Part shown: positions 51,701-63,081 of the stretch, piece after piece
Numbering within the stretch: the first letter of the stretch is position 1
How the letters are laid out: every line of letters begins with the position of its first letter
From: Paenibacillus sp. FSL R10-2782
Lineage (GTDB): Bacteria > Bacillota > Bacilli > Paenibacillales > Paenibacillaceae
Direction: 5' to 3'
Length of the DNA stretch: 64,000 nt
Assembly: GCF_038592985.1 (NCBI RefSeq)
Contig: NZ_CP151951.1
Location: forward strand, 239,001-303,000
Program-made: the position numbers and the translations under genes
The notes under the pieces: model-generated
What the model saw: only the letters and a program-made list of their open reading frames with translations
Told to the model about the DNA's origin: nothing
Databases searched by the model: none

Positions 51701-52497
51701 TTTCCCAGGAGTTGAATCCAGCTTGGCAGGTCATTCCGGGCTCCGTGGGATCTACGGTGGAGGCAGGCAAGGGGCTTGTCCTCCAAGCTCAAGCCAGCGG
51801 TCTGAACGGCCTGTACATTTTGGACGACCAATGGACGGATTATAAGGTGGAGGTTGTGGCTTCCCGCATTTCTGGCACGGACGGTTTTTATGTGGGTGCG
51901 GGTCTTACGGATATTTCCGCAGAGAAAAAGGACGTGGTCGAATATGCCGTTGGCTATGGCGGCAAGGCAACGGGCGTGAAGGTGTACAAGCAAGGGGTGG
52001 AAGGCTATACCTTAGGTGACTACTCTTCCAGTACAGCGGCAGGCAACCTGAGAGCGGCCAGCTATGAAGAGCTTGCTGATCATACCGATTACACCATAAC
52101 GGTGAACTACGGTGGCGAAACGGGCAACAGCCTGATCTGCTCTTACACCGACGGAGAGACTACCAGCAAAGTGCTGGACTACAAGCTGGAGGCTTACAAC
52201 AGAGATGTGTTCAACTCGGTGACCAAAGATGCGGAGCATGTATATGTGAAGCTTGTGAATGCCGATAACGTGGGTAAGGCAATGCAGTTGAACCTTCAGG
52301 AATTGAGTGTGGAGTCCAGCGCCAAGCTGATTACATTAACTGGCGATGCTTCTCTGGTTCATGTACCTAATGTGAATAAAAAGAATGATGAGAAGGTTGT
52401 GCCTACTGAGCAGCAGGTTTCGCTCAGTAATAACGCGATCCTTCTGCAATTACCTGCTAATTCGGTGAATGTACTGATGCTGGATCTTAAAGCATAG
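48757..52497 (+). CDS. large multidomain alpha-L-arabinofuranosidase, GH51
   Basis: The 1246-residue protein has an N-terminal LamG/concanavalin-like domain (about 5-235, YKFDDAGNVGKDSSGQGNDG), a bacterial Ig-like segment (about 245-325), the GH51 catalytic region (about 335-970) and a C-terminal LamG-like domain (about 975-1160) before a final beta part. The acid/base Glu717 lies in GVGNENWG and the nucleophile Glu849 in VFVGEYAS. It removes terminal arabinofuranose from arabinan or arabinoxylan. No signal peptide is visible at the chosen ATG (behind AGGAGC), which is odd for a protein with carbohydrate-binding domains. Confidence 0.9.
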   Translation: MTKFQDQIIAQYKFDDAGNVGKDSSGQGNDGVASGTVAPTISNASGRMALTLEGGPNGTSYIQLPSDLLKDVSDNTGVTVTAWVSFGKFIDMWERVFDFGKAHTGPYMFMTRNLRGTLFAEADLAVDPGRGFVRDEWMHIAMSVFGTKGGTLSSAGPVVYVNGEVVADGSISQTSSGNYAKLRRWFETFTDSSNYSNNFIGRSQHAADVDFSGFLSDFRVYKAGLSADEVIEVMCESLTDEEVVKLAKDKYLSFPTTIVTKDLSLPTVLMGGRVEVTWKSSHPETLSDNGQVQAITSAQGVTITAFLTKGLSRIEKSFEVSVLPEQLPPYTMTIHGNREVMDISEVMYGLFYEDINNAADGGIYAELVQNRSFESFVFDTYSHASGECGCSTGRNRNPLFAWSGDTDKMTPQNSGGLNEFLGAKDKDVNSYYVTVADGATIRNKGFSDSNQNCAMSIQAGDKYDFTIWAKAESAGTITLQLQDANEKGISDSVNVQVEGGNTWKKYGIDSRLVLTGTATVLGQLALTFDGDISMDMVSLFPQDVWGAGEETRSSSAHANFQGNPNYRLRKDLVNALVDMHPKFLRFPGGCISEGSFIWENVYDWKESIGDIELRKENFNVWGYMMTMGLGYMEYFQLAEDLNAAPLPVMACGVLCQARSDYAHPAGGALREYYIKNFTDLIDFAINVDFENNEWAAMRKKMGHAAPFDLHYLGVGNENWGVEFFANFEVFKTSIDAYMEENYPGYELHIISTVGAQADDDAYQQGWKFLSGNITGSAKVAFADGAQVTEETVTWYEKQKNYMDTIADEHYYRSNEYLLHNADRYNYYYRAYNADGSIDWKETSKVFVGEYASTDKNTLAGAVAEAAVMTGFENNADVVLLAAYAPLFNKVLTDGTYRWTPDCIWFDDETVWFTPNYYVQQMYAKYLGNKVLATSFSTYKNGKPIDLIPQGGIEIATGNAEVIVKRVTVTSNKDGCVLLDQDFSQELNPAWQVIPGSVGSTVEAGKGLVLQAQASGLNGLYILDDQWTDYKVEVVASRISGTDGFYVGAGLTDISAEKKDVVEYAVGYGGKATGVKVYKQGVEGYTLGDYSSSTAAGNLRAASYEELADHTDYTITVNYGGETGNSLICSYTDGETTSKVLDYKLEAYNRDVFNSVTKDAEHVYVKLVNADNVGKAMQLNLQELSVESSAKLITLTGDASLVHVPNVNKKNDEKVVPTEQQVSLSNNAILLQLPANSVNVLMLDLKA

Positions 52498-52533
52498 GCA
52501 AACTGAGGCACGTAATCATGTGTAGAAAATTTG

Positions 52534-52559
52534 AAAAACCCGCTCACTGAGCGGGTTTT
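52534..52559. terminator. terminator after the GH51 gene (same core as 33289)
   Basis: The hairpin core CCCGCTCACTGAGCGGG with A and T flanks is identical to the one at 33295-33311. Confidence 0.9.
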
Positions 52560-52644
52560 CTTTGGGTGAAACTAGTGTTAAAAAAGTCCTAGACCCCCGT
52601 GGTTTTAACGATGTAATCAAACGAGTTCATTATTCTAGCAGACG

Positions 52645-52932
52645 CTATATCCAAATATCATTGGCTGCCGTTAATTCGGACTCAGTCCCGCCAGTGTTAA
52701 CTAAACCTCTAGGCTCCACCAGCATGATATGGCATTCCTTTTCGGCGAAAGGCTTGTGCTCGACTCCCCTTGGGACAATAAACATTTCGCCCTGGCAGAT
52801 TTTCACCTGACCATCGCGGAAATCAATGAACATCTCCCCTTCGAGCACGATAAACACCTCGTCGGTATCTTGATGATCGTGCCATACAAAATCCCCAACA
52901 ATCTTGACGAGCTTAAATTGATAGTCATTCAT
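52645..52932 (-). CDS. cupin-domain protein, start uncertain
   Basis: From the first canonical ATG (52932) the product has 95 residues and a single cupin barrel: motif 1 FVWHDHQDTDEVFIVLEGEM with two His and a Glu for metal, and motif 2 GEMFIVPRGVEHKPFA. The frame is open upstream and reads INLNEKLSKFNDHWSPKVIG, which looks like the normal cupin N-terminus, but no ATG, GTG or TTG is present there. A TATAAT box (53043-53038) and GGAGGG (53022-53017) on the minus strand point to an ATC or ATT start near 53010-53016. The function is unknown. Confidence 0.75.
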   Translation of the reverse strand: MNDYQFKLVKIVGDFVWHDHQDTDEVFIVLEGEMFIDFRDGQVKICQGEMFIVPRGVEHKPFAEKECHIMLVEPRGLVNTGGTESELTAANDIWI

Positions 52933-53229
52933 TTCGCCAATAACTTTCGGAGACCAATGATCGTTGAACTTAGATAATTTCTCATTCAGGTTAATAGCTT
53001 GGTAATGGATACTAATCCCTCCGATTCTTTTACCTCCATTATACCATTAACGAGGTTTAGGTATTATGAAGATAATGCAGTCAGAATGTTGTCAGAAGAA
53101 AATAAAGTCCTGGACTGTCGCTGTTTTATTGAACTAACGTTCCCCGTTAAATTAATAACTCTATCTGCAATTTCCCTTACTGTCCATCATGTATTATGAT
53201 TCTATAAAAAGGGAAGGGACTCTTCTGCC

Positions 53230-54315
53230 ATGGAATTATCGAGGTCTCAGCAATTAGCTCAAGAGTATATAACAAATTACGCAAGAAGCCGCAAAAATGA
53301 GGTGGAGCAAGCAATTAGGGAAATCCTTCAAATGTCCAGCATCGAGCTGAAGACATTTGAAGATGCTATCACTAAACTAAAATCTCATGCAAGAATTGCG
53401 CTGCACTTTCACCCAGATCGATTAGATCCGACCATGAAAAGCGTTGCTGAAGCACTACTTGAGCAGGGAATTTATAAAAGCCAGTTTGAGACTTTCCTAT
53501 CGAATGGAAGTGTATCAGCATTTCCAGGTGGTGAACGTGACGTTTGGGAGAATAAAATGTTTGGCGGAGCGTACCAAATAAATGGCTCGACCAATAGCGA
53601 ACGGCCCAAGTATGGGGCACTCAATGTCATGTTACATCCCGATGGACCTGCTCCACGTTTTGGATCATGCTATTTCCTTTTATCCACTGAGGTCTCTCAT
53701 CGTTGCACTTATACTTATTTGGATTCTCACCAAGACCCCAAGGAAAAGGGGACGTATGAGGAATTTGACCTCATTTTGGCTGCTCTCATGAGGGATGCGT
53801 TCTATAGTGATTTTGCCATTGGTGAAAGAAATCTGACGGTTCGAAAGTTAATCGACCATATGCTCGTCAATCTTGAGAAACCATTCCAAAATCCATCAAA
53901 CAAAGAGCCAAACCGAAATCTTAACCACTATATCGAAGCTCAGGTTCATGGTGACATTTTTCTTAAAGAAGACGTAACGATGCTTGTTGCCGATCCATCA
54001 TTTAAGGGCACCCATACAGGACGAATCTTAGAACAGATATGTTTAAAGTATTCAGTTGATCTTTACTGGCACATGGGCTTTACACTTTTGGTTGATGAGG
54101 TTCCTATGAATTTTAGAGGTCCTTCAATGCCTTCACTAGCCAAAAGAATTGCGCAAAGTGATTTTATTGATGTAAATATGATTGGCTCTGCAGCTATGGA
54201 CTTGAAACGAAATCCAAGTAATTGGAGCGATAGAGGAGCCTACAGAGAAGTTCTGCAAGAATTAAAATTACTCTGGCATGTTTTAGTGAGATATGGAAAG
54301 CCAATGGAAAAGTGA
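53230..54315 (+). CDS. DUF3626 protein
   Basis: The 361-residue protein has the DUF3626 blocks: ARIALHFHPDRLDPTMKSVA (about 57-76), then GIYKSQFETFLSNGSVSAFP, and PKYGALNVMLHPDGPAPRFG with SCYFLLS (about 125-150). There is no signal peptide or membrane segment. The family has conserved His, Asp, Arg and Ser suggestive of an enzyme, but its function is not known to me. The gene stands alone behind GGGAAGGG. The 220 bases before it carry only the cupin promoter region. Confidence 0.75.
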   Translation: MELSRSQQLAQEYITNYARSRKNEVEQAIREILQMSSIELKTFEDAITKLKSHARIALHFHPDRLDPTMKSVAEALLEQGIYKSQFETFLSNGSVSAFPGGERDVWENKMFGGAYQINGSTNSERPKYGALNVMLHPDGPAPRFGSCYFLLSTEVSHRCTYTYLDSHQDPKEKGTYEEFDLILAALMRDAFYSDFAIGERNLTVRKLIDHMLVNLEKPFQNPSNKEPNRNLNHYIEAQVHGDIFLKEDVTMLVADPSFKGTHTGRILEQICLKYSVDLYWHMGFTLLVDEVPMNFRGPSMPSLAKRIAQSDFIDVNMIGSAAMDLKRNPSNWSDRGAYREVLQELKLLWHVLVRYGKPMEK

Positions 54316-54343
54316 ACAATTTTCCGTAAAGATGGAGCAATTC

Positions 54344-56736
<2,393 letters not shown>

Positions 56737-56894
56737 GGAAGTCAGCTCCTTTGTGTGTGAAATCGTATAACTTTTAGTTAAAGATTGCGATTTTTTTTAT
56801 AAATTCAGGTTGATAAAATAAGGACTGTAGCAAGGGAAGCTCAGGTTAGCTTGGTCGGGTATGTATCATTACTTTATCCTTATTTTTTTAAAAA

Positions 56895-56908
56895 TGAAAG
56901 CGTTCTAT
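56895..56908 (+). promoter_or_regulatory. cre-like CcpA site before the GH127 gene
   Basis: TGAAAGCGTTCTAT matches the cre consensus TGWAARCGYTWNCW at 12 of 14 positions. It lies between a probable -10 (TAAAAT near 56815) and the start codon, a place where CcpA blocks transcription when preferred sugars are present. Confidence 0.6.
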
Positions 56909-56931
56909 TTTTGGGAAGGGATGTTTATCCA

Positions 56932-58875
56932 ATGAAAACAGCTAAGCCAGTAAAACATGTCGTCGTTGAGGATTCATTTTGGAAAAAGTATAAGCAGGTT
57001 GTGGCGGAAGAGGTCATTCCTTATCAGTGGAAAGCATTAAATGATGAGTTGCCAGATACAGAACCCAGTCATGCGATTGAAAACTTTAAAATTGCGGCTG
57101 GTGAATCCAGCGGAGAGTATTATGGAACCGTTTTCCAAGATAGTGATATTGCAAAATGGCTGGAAACGGTGGCGTTTAGTTTAAGGGATCATCCGAACCC
57201 TGCACTTGAAGAACGGGCGGATGAAGTGATTGCGCTGTTGGGAAGAGCTCAAGCTGAAGATGGCTATTTGAATACGTATTATTTGCTGAAAGAGCCCAAC
57301 AATCGTTGGACCAACTTGCGCGATAACCATGAGCTATATTGTGCGGGACATTTTATAGAAGCGGCGGTTGCCTATTACGAAACGACAGGCAAAACGAAGT
57401 TTCTGCACATTATGGAGAAATACGTGGACCTGATTCAGCAGATTTTTGGTACGGAAGAGGGAAAACGAAAAGGCTACCCTGGGCATGAAGAAATCGAGTT
57501 GGCTTTGATCAAATTATACGACGTAACTGAAAAGGATCAATATCTCAAATTAGCGCAATATTTTATCGAACAGCGAGGGCAGCACCCGATTTATTTTGAA
57601 GAGGAACGAGAAAACAGAAAACAAATTCAAACAGAGCCTACCTGGAATGACGATAACAACATTAATTTTGGCTTAGGTTTCGAATACCAGCAGGCACACC
57701 AACCTGTCCGGGAACAAACGGAGGCTGTGGGTCATGCGGTAAGAGCTGTGTATTTATATATTGCGATGGCAGATTTGGCTGCGAAAACAGGAGATGCCTC
57801 CCTTTTAAAAGCCTGTGAAACGCTGTGGGATGATGTGACGAGCCGAAAAATGTACATTACCGCTGGCATCGGATCTTCTGTAAACGCGGAAGCGTTCACT
57901 TGCAACCATGATCTTCCGAATGACAGCATGTACTGTGAAACCTGTGCTTCTGTAGGGCTGGCCTTTTGGGCCAATCGTATGCTGCGCTTAGCACCAGACC
58001 GCAAATATGCCGATGTGCTGGAGCGTGCGCTGTACAATGGAACAATTAGTGGGATGGATCTGGATGGTAAACGATTTTTCTACGTCAATCCACTGGAAGT
58101 GAATCCTTTTCAAAAATCCAGAAAAGATCAGGAGCACGTGAAAACAGAACGGCAAAAATGGTTCTTCTGCGCGTGCTGTCCCCCTAATTTGGCGCGTATG
58201 ATCGCATCGGTCGAAGACAATATATACACCCAAACCAAGGATACATTGTATACACATCTGTATATTGCAGGCAAAGTGAACCTTACATTGTCCGGTCAAG
58301 AGGTGGAAATTACACAGACTCATCATTATCCATGGGATGCGGACCTGAACTTTTCGCTTCATGTAGCAGAGCCGACTTCCTTTACATGGGCACTTCGGAT
58401 TCCGGGGTGGTGCAAGCAGGCAGAGGTGAAGGTGAATGGCGAAACCATTTCATTACACCAGCTTGAAAAAGGCTATGTAGAGATTCAGCGTACCTGGAAT
58501 GATGGTGATGTGGTAACCCTGCATCTGGCTATGCCCGTTGAACGGATTCGGAGCAATCCTCTTGTCTCCATGAATCAGCAGCAGGTCGCTCTCCAACGTG
58601 GTCCAATCGTGTTTTGTCTGGAAGAAGTGGATAACGGGGAGAACCTGGCGGGATTAAGATTGCCCAAGGACAGTCTCATTACGGAAGAGTTTAGCGAAAA
58701 CCTGCTTGGTGGAATTGTAAAGCTGACGACAGAGGGTTATCGGGTGAAAAGCTCGACTGCATTATATAGCTCGGAGCCCCCAGAATTGGTTTATCAACAA
58801 ATCACTGCAATTCCTTACTACGCCTGGTGCAACCGGGATAAAGGAGAAATGCGTGTGTGGGTTTATGAATCATAA
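56932..58875 (+). CDS. beta-L-arabinofuranosidase, GH127
   Basis: ATG 56932 is chosen as it follows GGGAAGGG and starts the conserved region; the frame is open from 56851. The 647-residue protein is a GH127 (former DUF1680) enzyme: an alpha/alpha barrel with RAQAEDGYLNTYYLL, then SMYCETCASVGLAFW (Glu336, Cys338) and FFCACCPPNLARMIASV (Cys413, Cys415, Cys416). In the studied Bifidobacterium enzyme the matching Glu and Cys residues bind zinc and one Cys is the nucleophile. It lacks a signal peptide, so it acts on imported beta-L-arabinosides. It is followed by a sugar transporter gene. Confidence 0.92.
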   Translation: MKTAKPVKHVVVEDSFWKKYKQVVAEEVIPYQWKALNDELPDTEPSHAIENFKIAAGESSGEYYGTVFQDSDIAKWLETVAFSLRDHPNPALEERADEVIALLGRAQAEDGYLNTYYLLKEPNNRWTNLRDNHELYCAGHFIEAAVAYYETTGKTKFLHIMEKYVDLIQQIFGTEEGKRKGYPGHEEIELALIKLYDVTEKDQYLKLAQYFIEQRGQHPIYFEEERENRKQIQTEPTWNDDNNINFGLGFEYQQAHQPVREQTEAVGHAVRAVYLYIAMADLAAKTGDASLLKACETLWDDVTSRKMYITAGIGSSVNAEAFTCNHDLPNDSMYCETCASVGLAFWANRMLRLAPDRKYADVLERALYNGTISGMDLDGKRFFYVNPLEVNPFQKSRKDQEHVKTERQKWFFCACCPPNLARMIASVEDNIYTQTKDTLYTHLYIAGKVNLTLSGQEVEITQTHHYPWDADLNFSLHVAEPTSFTWALRIPGWCKQAEVKVNGETISLHQLEKGYVEIQRTWNDGDVVTLHLAMPVERIRSNPLVSMNQQQVALQRGPIVFCLEEVDNGENLAGLRLPKDSLITEEFSENLLGGIVKLTTEGYRVKSSTALYSSEPPELVYQQITAIPYYAWCNRDKGEMRVWVYES

Positions 58876-58902
58876 TTCATTCTTATGGGGAGAGAAGAGA
58901 TC

Positions 58903-60270
58903 ATGAGCACGAGAATTGTGAGTACGGAACCACCCGAGAAAATAGCCAGCACCGTTCCTTTTCATCGTAAAATCAGCTATTCATTAACGGATACAGCGGG
59001 CAATCTTTTATACTGTGTTATTTCCAGCTATCTATTGTATTTTTATACGGATGTATTCGGTCTTTCTATTGGGATTGCCGGGACGCTGCTTTTTATCACC
59101 CGCTTTATTGATGCCATTGATGCCCCGATCTGGGGCATCCTGATTGACCGGACCAAGTCAAAATACGGGCAAAGCCGACCTTATTTTCTATGGTTATGTA
59201 TTCCGTTTGCGGTGTTCATGGTTCTTACGTTCACAACACCCAACTGGAGTGAGTCTGGAAAAATTGCGTACGCGGCGATCACTTATATCATAGCCGGTAT
59301 CCTGTATACAGGGATCAGTACACCCATTACGTCCATTCTGCCTAACCTGAGTACGAACTCTAACGAACGCGTCGTATTGAACTCCTTCCGTATGGTCGGG
59401 GGGAATGTGGGCTTCTTCATAGCTACGACGTTTACGTTGCCTCTGGTGGCCTTCTTTGGACAGGGGAATGATCAAAAAGGTTTTTCGTTAACGCTCGTTT
59501 TATTTGGAATCATGGCCGTTATCATGTTTTTGATAGCGTTTGCCGATTTGCGTGAAAATGCAGCGGTTAAAACCAAGTCGGTTCCAATTGCCAAGAACTT
59601 TGCGGCTATTAAACGAAACTGGCCCTGGATGCTCGTCGTAGCTGCTAACCTGTGCTATTGGATTGGCTTGAATATCCGTTCAGCAACGCTTATCTTTTAT
59701 CTGCAATACAACCTGGACAGCAAGGACCTGGTTCCTTTAATCAACGGACTGACCTCTTTACAATTGATCTCGATGGTTCTGATTCCGTTTTTCGCCAGAA
59801 AATTAAGTAAAAACAGCATCATGATTATTGGATTGATTTTGGCTGCACTTGGTCAGGTTGTGATTTTAATGGGCAGTACAGACTTAACCCTCATTATTAT
59901 CGGTTGGATTATTGGTGCGTTAGGATCAGGCTTTGCATGTTCTATGCCGTTTGCAATGTTATCAGATACAGTCGATTACGGGGAATGGAAGAATGGCATT
60001 CGGGCAAGTGGTTTCCTGACTTCTATTGGAAGCGCATTCTGTATTAAAGCGGGTAGTGGAATCGGCGGATTATTACCAGCATGGATCATGGGCAGCACGG
60101 GCTATATCGCCGGGAAAGTTCAAACCCCTACTGCGTTGTCCGGAATTCAGTTCAGCTTTATCTGGCTACCGTTTATCATCTTCCTGATCGGCATCATTCC
60201 TATGTTCTTTTATAAAAAATTTGAAAAGAACGAAGTCTCCATTCAACAGGATTTAATTGCAAGAAGATAA
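58903..60270 (+). CDS. GPH-family sugar:cation symporter (MelB/XylP-like)
   Basis: ATG 58903 is behind GGGGAGAGAAG; an in-frame ATG at 58885 is less likely. The 455-residue protein has twelve hydrophobic segments and the GPH signatures FIDAIDAPIWGILIDRTKSK and GQSRPYFLW near the N-terminus, plus AMLSDTVDYGEWKNGIRASG in the second half. It should import the arabino-oligosaccharide substrate of the GH127 enzyme encoded 27 bases upstream. The pair forms an operon under the divergent AraC regulator. Confidence 0.92.
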   Translation: MSTRIVSTEPPEKIASTVPFHRKISYSLTDTAGNLLYCVISSYLLYFYTDVFGLSIGIAGTLLFITRFIDAIDAPIWGILIDRTKSKYGQSRPYFLWLCIPFAVFMVLTFTTPNWSESGKIAYAAITYIIAGILYTGISTPITSILPNLSTNSNERVVLNSFRMVGGNVGFFIATTFTLPLVAFFGQGNDQKGFSLTLVLFGIMAVIMFLIAFADLRENAAVKTKSVPIAKNFAAIKRNWPWMLVVAANLCYWIGLNIRSATLIFYLQYNLDSKDLVPLINGLTSLQLISMVLIPFFARKLSKNSIMIIGLILAALGQVVILMGSTDLTLIIIGWIIGALGSGFACSMPFAMLSDTVDYGEWKNGIRASGFLTSIGSAFCIKAGSGIGGLLPAWIMGSTGYIAGKVQTPTALSGIQFSFIWLPFIIFLIGIIPMFFYKKFEKNEVSIQQDLIARR

Positions 60271-60327
60271 TTTAAATACATGTAACAAGGATTTAATAAC
60301 CTTATGAAAGGGATTTAATTTCACTTA

Positions 60328-60359
60328 AAAACCTGTTCACTGAGCTGAGCAGGTTTTTG
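60328..60359 (+). terminator. terminator after the GH127-transporter operon
   Basis: AAAACCTGTTCA (60328-60339) and TGAGCAGGTTTT (60346-60357) form a 12-bp stem with one G-T pair and a T-run. Confidence 0.9.
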
Positions 60360-60391
60360 TGTTTTTTCTATTTTAAATGTGAGTAAAACTA

Positions 60392-60420
60392 TTGACAGGA
60401 TTTTCTTTTGGAGTGATACT
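60392..60420 (+). promoter_or_regulatory. sigma-A promoter of the MATE gene
   Basis: A perfect TTGACA (60392-60397) and GATACT (60415-60420) are exactly 17 bases apart. Confidence 0.75.
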
Positions 60421-60479
60421 TCTATGAAAGCTCTTCTGTTGAAGGGTTTTTTTCAATTTGATAAAAAGAATGTGATGAT

Positions 60480-61871
60480 ATGAGTCAACTGAGTGTAAGA
60501 ACGAGAACCCATGGCTTTCTGAACAGGTATTTTTCGGGCGAGTCTATTGATTATCGACAAATTATTGCTTTATTTATTCCTCTATTGATCGATCAGGCTT
60601 TTATAGTGGGCCTTAATTTGGTAAATACGGCCATGATTAGCTCGTCGGGTATGGCGGCGGTCAGTGCGGTGAATATGATTGACTCCCTGAATATTTTTCT
60701 GATAAATGTGTTTGTTGCCGTGTCCACCGGGGGGACGGTTGTGGTTGCGCAGTATAAGGGGAGCGGTAACGACCTCATGGTCTCTAAGGCTGCATCCGGC
60801 ACCATTTCCTCCGTTTCCTTGCTGGCCCTGGCTATCAGTTTGTTTATGATCGTGTTGTACAATCCGATTTTAAGTGTTCTGTTTGGCTCCGCCTCGCCGG
60901 ATGTATTAGCTAACGGCAAGGTGTATCTGCTGGGAAGCTGTATGTCTTTCGTTGGGATTGCAATCGTTGAGGCGGTGTGTGGAGCGCTGAGGGGAATAGG
61001 CAAGACGAGGGCATCGCTGGCGCTTTCTCTGATCATGAACCTTTCGTACGTTCTTTTAAATGTAGTATTCATTAATGTATTGGACATGGGTGTGCTGGGC
61101 ATGACTATTGCAGTCAATGTGTCCAGATACGCAGGGGCAGTTTGTGCATTAATCTATTTGGTCAGGGTAGATGATGACCTGCGTGTTCAGCTTAGAGATA
61201 TGCTTTATTTTAATCTAGCCATGCTTAAAAAAATTTTGTTCATCGGGCTTCCATTTGCAGCAGAGCAGATGTTTTTCAATGGGGGTAAAATTTTAACCCA
61301 AATTTTCATTGTGAGCCTGGGAACAAATGCGTTGGCGACGAATGCCATTTGCTCATCACTGGCTAATGTGTTCCAAATTCCTGCGAATGCCCTGGCTCTT
61401 ACGATTGTGACTGTAGTCGGTCAATGTATGGGGCGTCGAAATGTCGAGGATGCCCGCAGGTTTACCAAATCCTTTATTTGGCTATCGTCTTTTTCTTTTA
61501 TTGTAATGGGCCTCATTCTTATGCCTTTGTTCAAGCCAATGGTGGGGCTATTTCATCCGCCTGCTGAAATCGTAGATGACATTTTCATTGTCATACTGAT
61601 TAATACGTTAGCCCAGATCCCGCTCTGGTCCATTGCCTTTATCATACCCTCTGCGCTTAGAGCAGCAGGTGATTCGAAATTTACGTCTCTCACCTCGATG
61701 CTGTCCATGTGGTTGTGCAGGGTGGTGCTTGGGTATATTTTGGGCATTGTGTTCAATCTGGGGATTGTTGGTGTCTGGCTGGCTATGGATATTGAATGGG
61801 GCGTGCGGGGGATCGTTTTCCTTTGGCGCTTCCGTGGCAATAAATGGGTCCAGCATCGTTTGATCGACTGA
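60480..61871 (+). CDS. MATE-family efflux transporter
   Basis: The 463-residue protein has twelve hydrophobic segments and the MATE layout of two six-helix halves, with LVNTAMISSSGMAAVSAVNM in helix 1-2, VAVSTGGTVVVAQYKGSGN, and a second-half copy ALTIVTVVGQCMGRRNVEDA. It uses an ion gradient to export cationic or other drugs. The start has a poor ribosome binding site (AATGTGATG), and a 19-codon frame (ATG 60424) overlaps its start by ATGA, so translation could be coupled. The gene stands alone with its own promoter. Confidence 0.9.
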   Translation: MSQLSVRTRTHGFLNRYFSGESIDYRQIIALFIPLLIDQAFIVGLNLVNTAMISSSGMAAVSAVNMIDSLNIFLINVFVAVSTGGTVVVAQYKGSGNDLMVSKAASGTISSVSLLALAISLFMIVLYNPILSVLFGSASPDVLANGKVYLLGSCMSFVGIAIVEAVCGALRGIGKTRASLALSLIMNLSYVLLNVVFINVLDMGVLGMTIAVNVSRYAGAVCALIYLVRVDDDLRVQLRDMLYFNLAMLKKILFIGLPFAAEQMFFNGGKILTQIFIVSLGTNALATNAICSSLANVFQIPANALALTIVTVVGQCMGRRNVEDARRFTKSFIWLSSFSFIVMGLILMPLFKPMVGLFHPPAEIVDDIFIVILINTLAQIPLWSIAFIIPSALRAAGDSKFTSLTSMLSMWLCRVVLGYILGIVFNLGIVGVWLAMDIEWGVRGIVFLWRFRGNKWVQHRLID

Positions 61872-61876
61872 ATAGG

Positions 61877-61933
61877 TCCACTACCATAAAATTGACTTCT
61901 GGATGAAGGCATTTTATAGTAGTGGATTTTTTT
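61877..61933. terminator. bidirectional terminator between MATE and oxidoreductase genes
   Basis: TCCACTAC-C-ATAAAAT (61877-61892) pairs with ATTTTAT-A-GTAGTGGA (61911-61926), with one mismatch, and TTTTTTT follows. The two genes converge here. Confidence 0.85.
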
Positions 61934-61956
61934 CTTCCTGTACTTCGTTCAGGCTC

Positions 61957-62946
61957 TTACTTCATCCTGATCCCTATATTACCTAACTGTGCTCCCTGCT
62001 GCATACGGTGGAAGGCTTGCGCCGTGTCTTGTAAAGGGAAAACGCTATCTATAATTGGATGGAGTGCATGGCGCTCCATGAATTGAAGCATATCTGCGAA
62101 TTCCTCGCCACTGCCCATGGAGGTGCCGATGATGCTGATTTGAGGGAAAAATATAGACCGCAGCGGAATCTCTATTCGATCTCCTGAGCTTGCGCCAAAT
62201 GTAACGATTCGACCGTTCGGTTTGAGGATTTCCAGGTATTTATCGAACGTAGCAGGGCCGATACTGTCAAGGATCAGATCCACGGCGTCTCCGTTCACAC
62301 TTTCTTTCCAATCGCCATGGCTGTCAAATGCATGATTAGCGCCATGGGCGAGGGCAGCTTGTCTTTTCGCTTCGCTACGTGATGTGACGCTGACCCGTGC
62401 GCCCGCCGCTAAAGCCATAAGCATGGCATACGTGGCTACACCGCCGCCAATGCCGGGAATGAGGACATGCTCACCCTGCTGTAATTGGCCTCTGGTAAAG
62501 AGAGCGCGGTAAGCGGTTAAAGCAGACAAAGGTAGCACCCCTGCTTCGTCCCAAGATAGGTAAGCTGGCTTGCGGACGGCATTTTGGAAGGGGATGATAA
62601 CCGATTCAGCGAATGTCCCGTCTGAGGGTCCGCCCAGAATGGTTGGAACCAAGGGAATGTGGTGCGTATGCTCCCATCCGATACATGGATTAATGATTAC
62701 ATCGGTGCCTACCAGCGAGATTGGGACGCCATCGCCCACAGCCTCGATCACGCCTGCGCCATCCGACCCGAGAATGAGTGGGGCATCGTTGGCGGTTCGA
62801 TCCGCCATGAGGAACAGATCTCGGTGGTTCAAGCCTGCGGCTTGGAGCCTTACCTTCACTTCGTCGTGCCCCGGCTGTCTGTCCGTAACTTCTTTATACA
62901 TAAGGCCCTCAAGGCCGTTTTTGCTGGCATGTATCATGGCTTTCAT
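61957..62946 (-). CDS. zinc-type alcohol dehydrogenase/quinone oxidoreductase (MDR family)
   Basis: The start at 62946 follows GGGAGG on the minus strand; the frame extends 105 bases further without support. The 329-residue protein has a GroES-like N-terminal domain ([32 protein letters not shown]) and a Rossmann domain with [20 protein letters not shown]. It resembles YogA-type MDR oxidoreductases. The usual structural zinc cysteines are absent, so it is probably a non-zinc, NADPH-dependent enzyme. It is divergent from a LysR regulator that may control it. Confidence 0.88.
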   Translation of the reverse strand: MKAMIHASKNGLEGLMYKEVTDRQPGHDEVKVRLQAAGLNHRDLFLMADRTANDAPLILGSDGAGVIEAVGDGVPISLVGTDVIINPCIGWEHTHHIPLVPTILGGPSDGTFAESVIIPFQNAVRKPAYLSWDEAGVLPLSALTAYRALFTRGQLQQGEHVLIPGIGGGVATYAMLMALAAGARVSVTSRSEAKRQAALAHGANHAFDSHGDWKESVNGDAVDLILDSIGPATFDKYLEILKPNGRIVTFGASSGDRIEIPLRSIFFPQISIIGTSMGSGEEFADMLQFMERHALHPIIDSVFPLQDTAQAFHRMQQGAQLGNIGIRMK

Positions 62947-63045
62947 TGTAAAACCTCCCGTGGTTCGAATTGAGATGCATTTGCATGTATATTGAATTGT
63001 ACAGAGCGATAAGCATCCGGTAAAATGAACAAAATCGAACGTGAG

Positions 63046-63062
63046 TATCATAAATGATCATA
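63046..63062. promoter_or_regulatory. LysR-type operator candidate
   Basis: ATCAT-AA-ATGAT (63047-63058) followed by TGATCA forms a dyad in the 135-base gap between the divergent oxidoreductase and LysR genes, 24 bases before the lysR start. Confidence 0.45.
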
Positions 63063-63081
63063 CCAAGCAGGTGACGTATAT

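Noticed and set aside
60424..60483. A 19-codon frame (MKALLLKGFFQFDKKNVMI) whose stop overlaps the MATE start, suggesting a leader peptide
   Set aside because: The promoter at 60392-60420 predicts a transcript start at about 60427, after this ATG, and there is no ribosome binding site; left as a note in the MATE entry.
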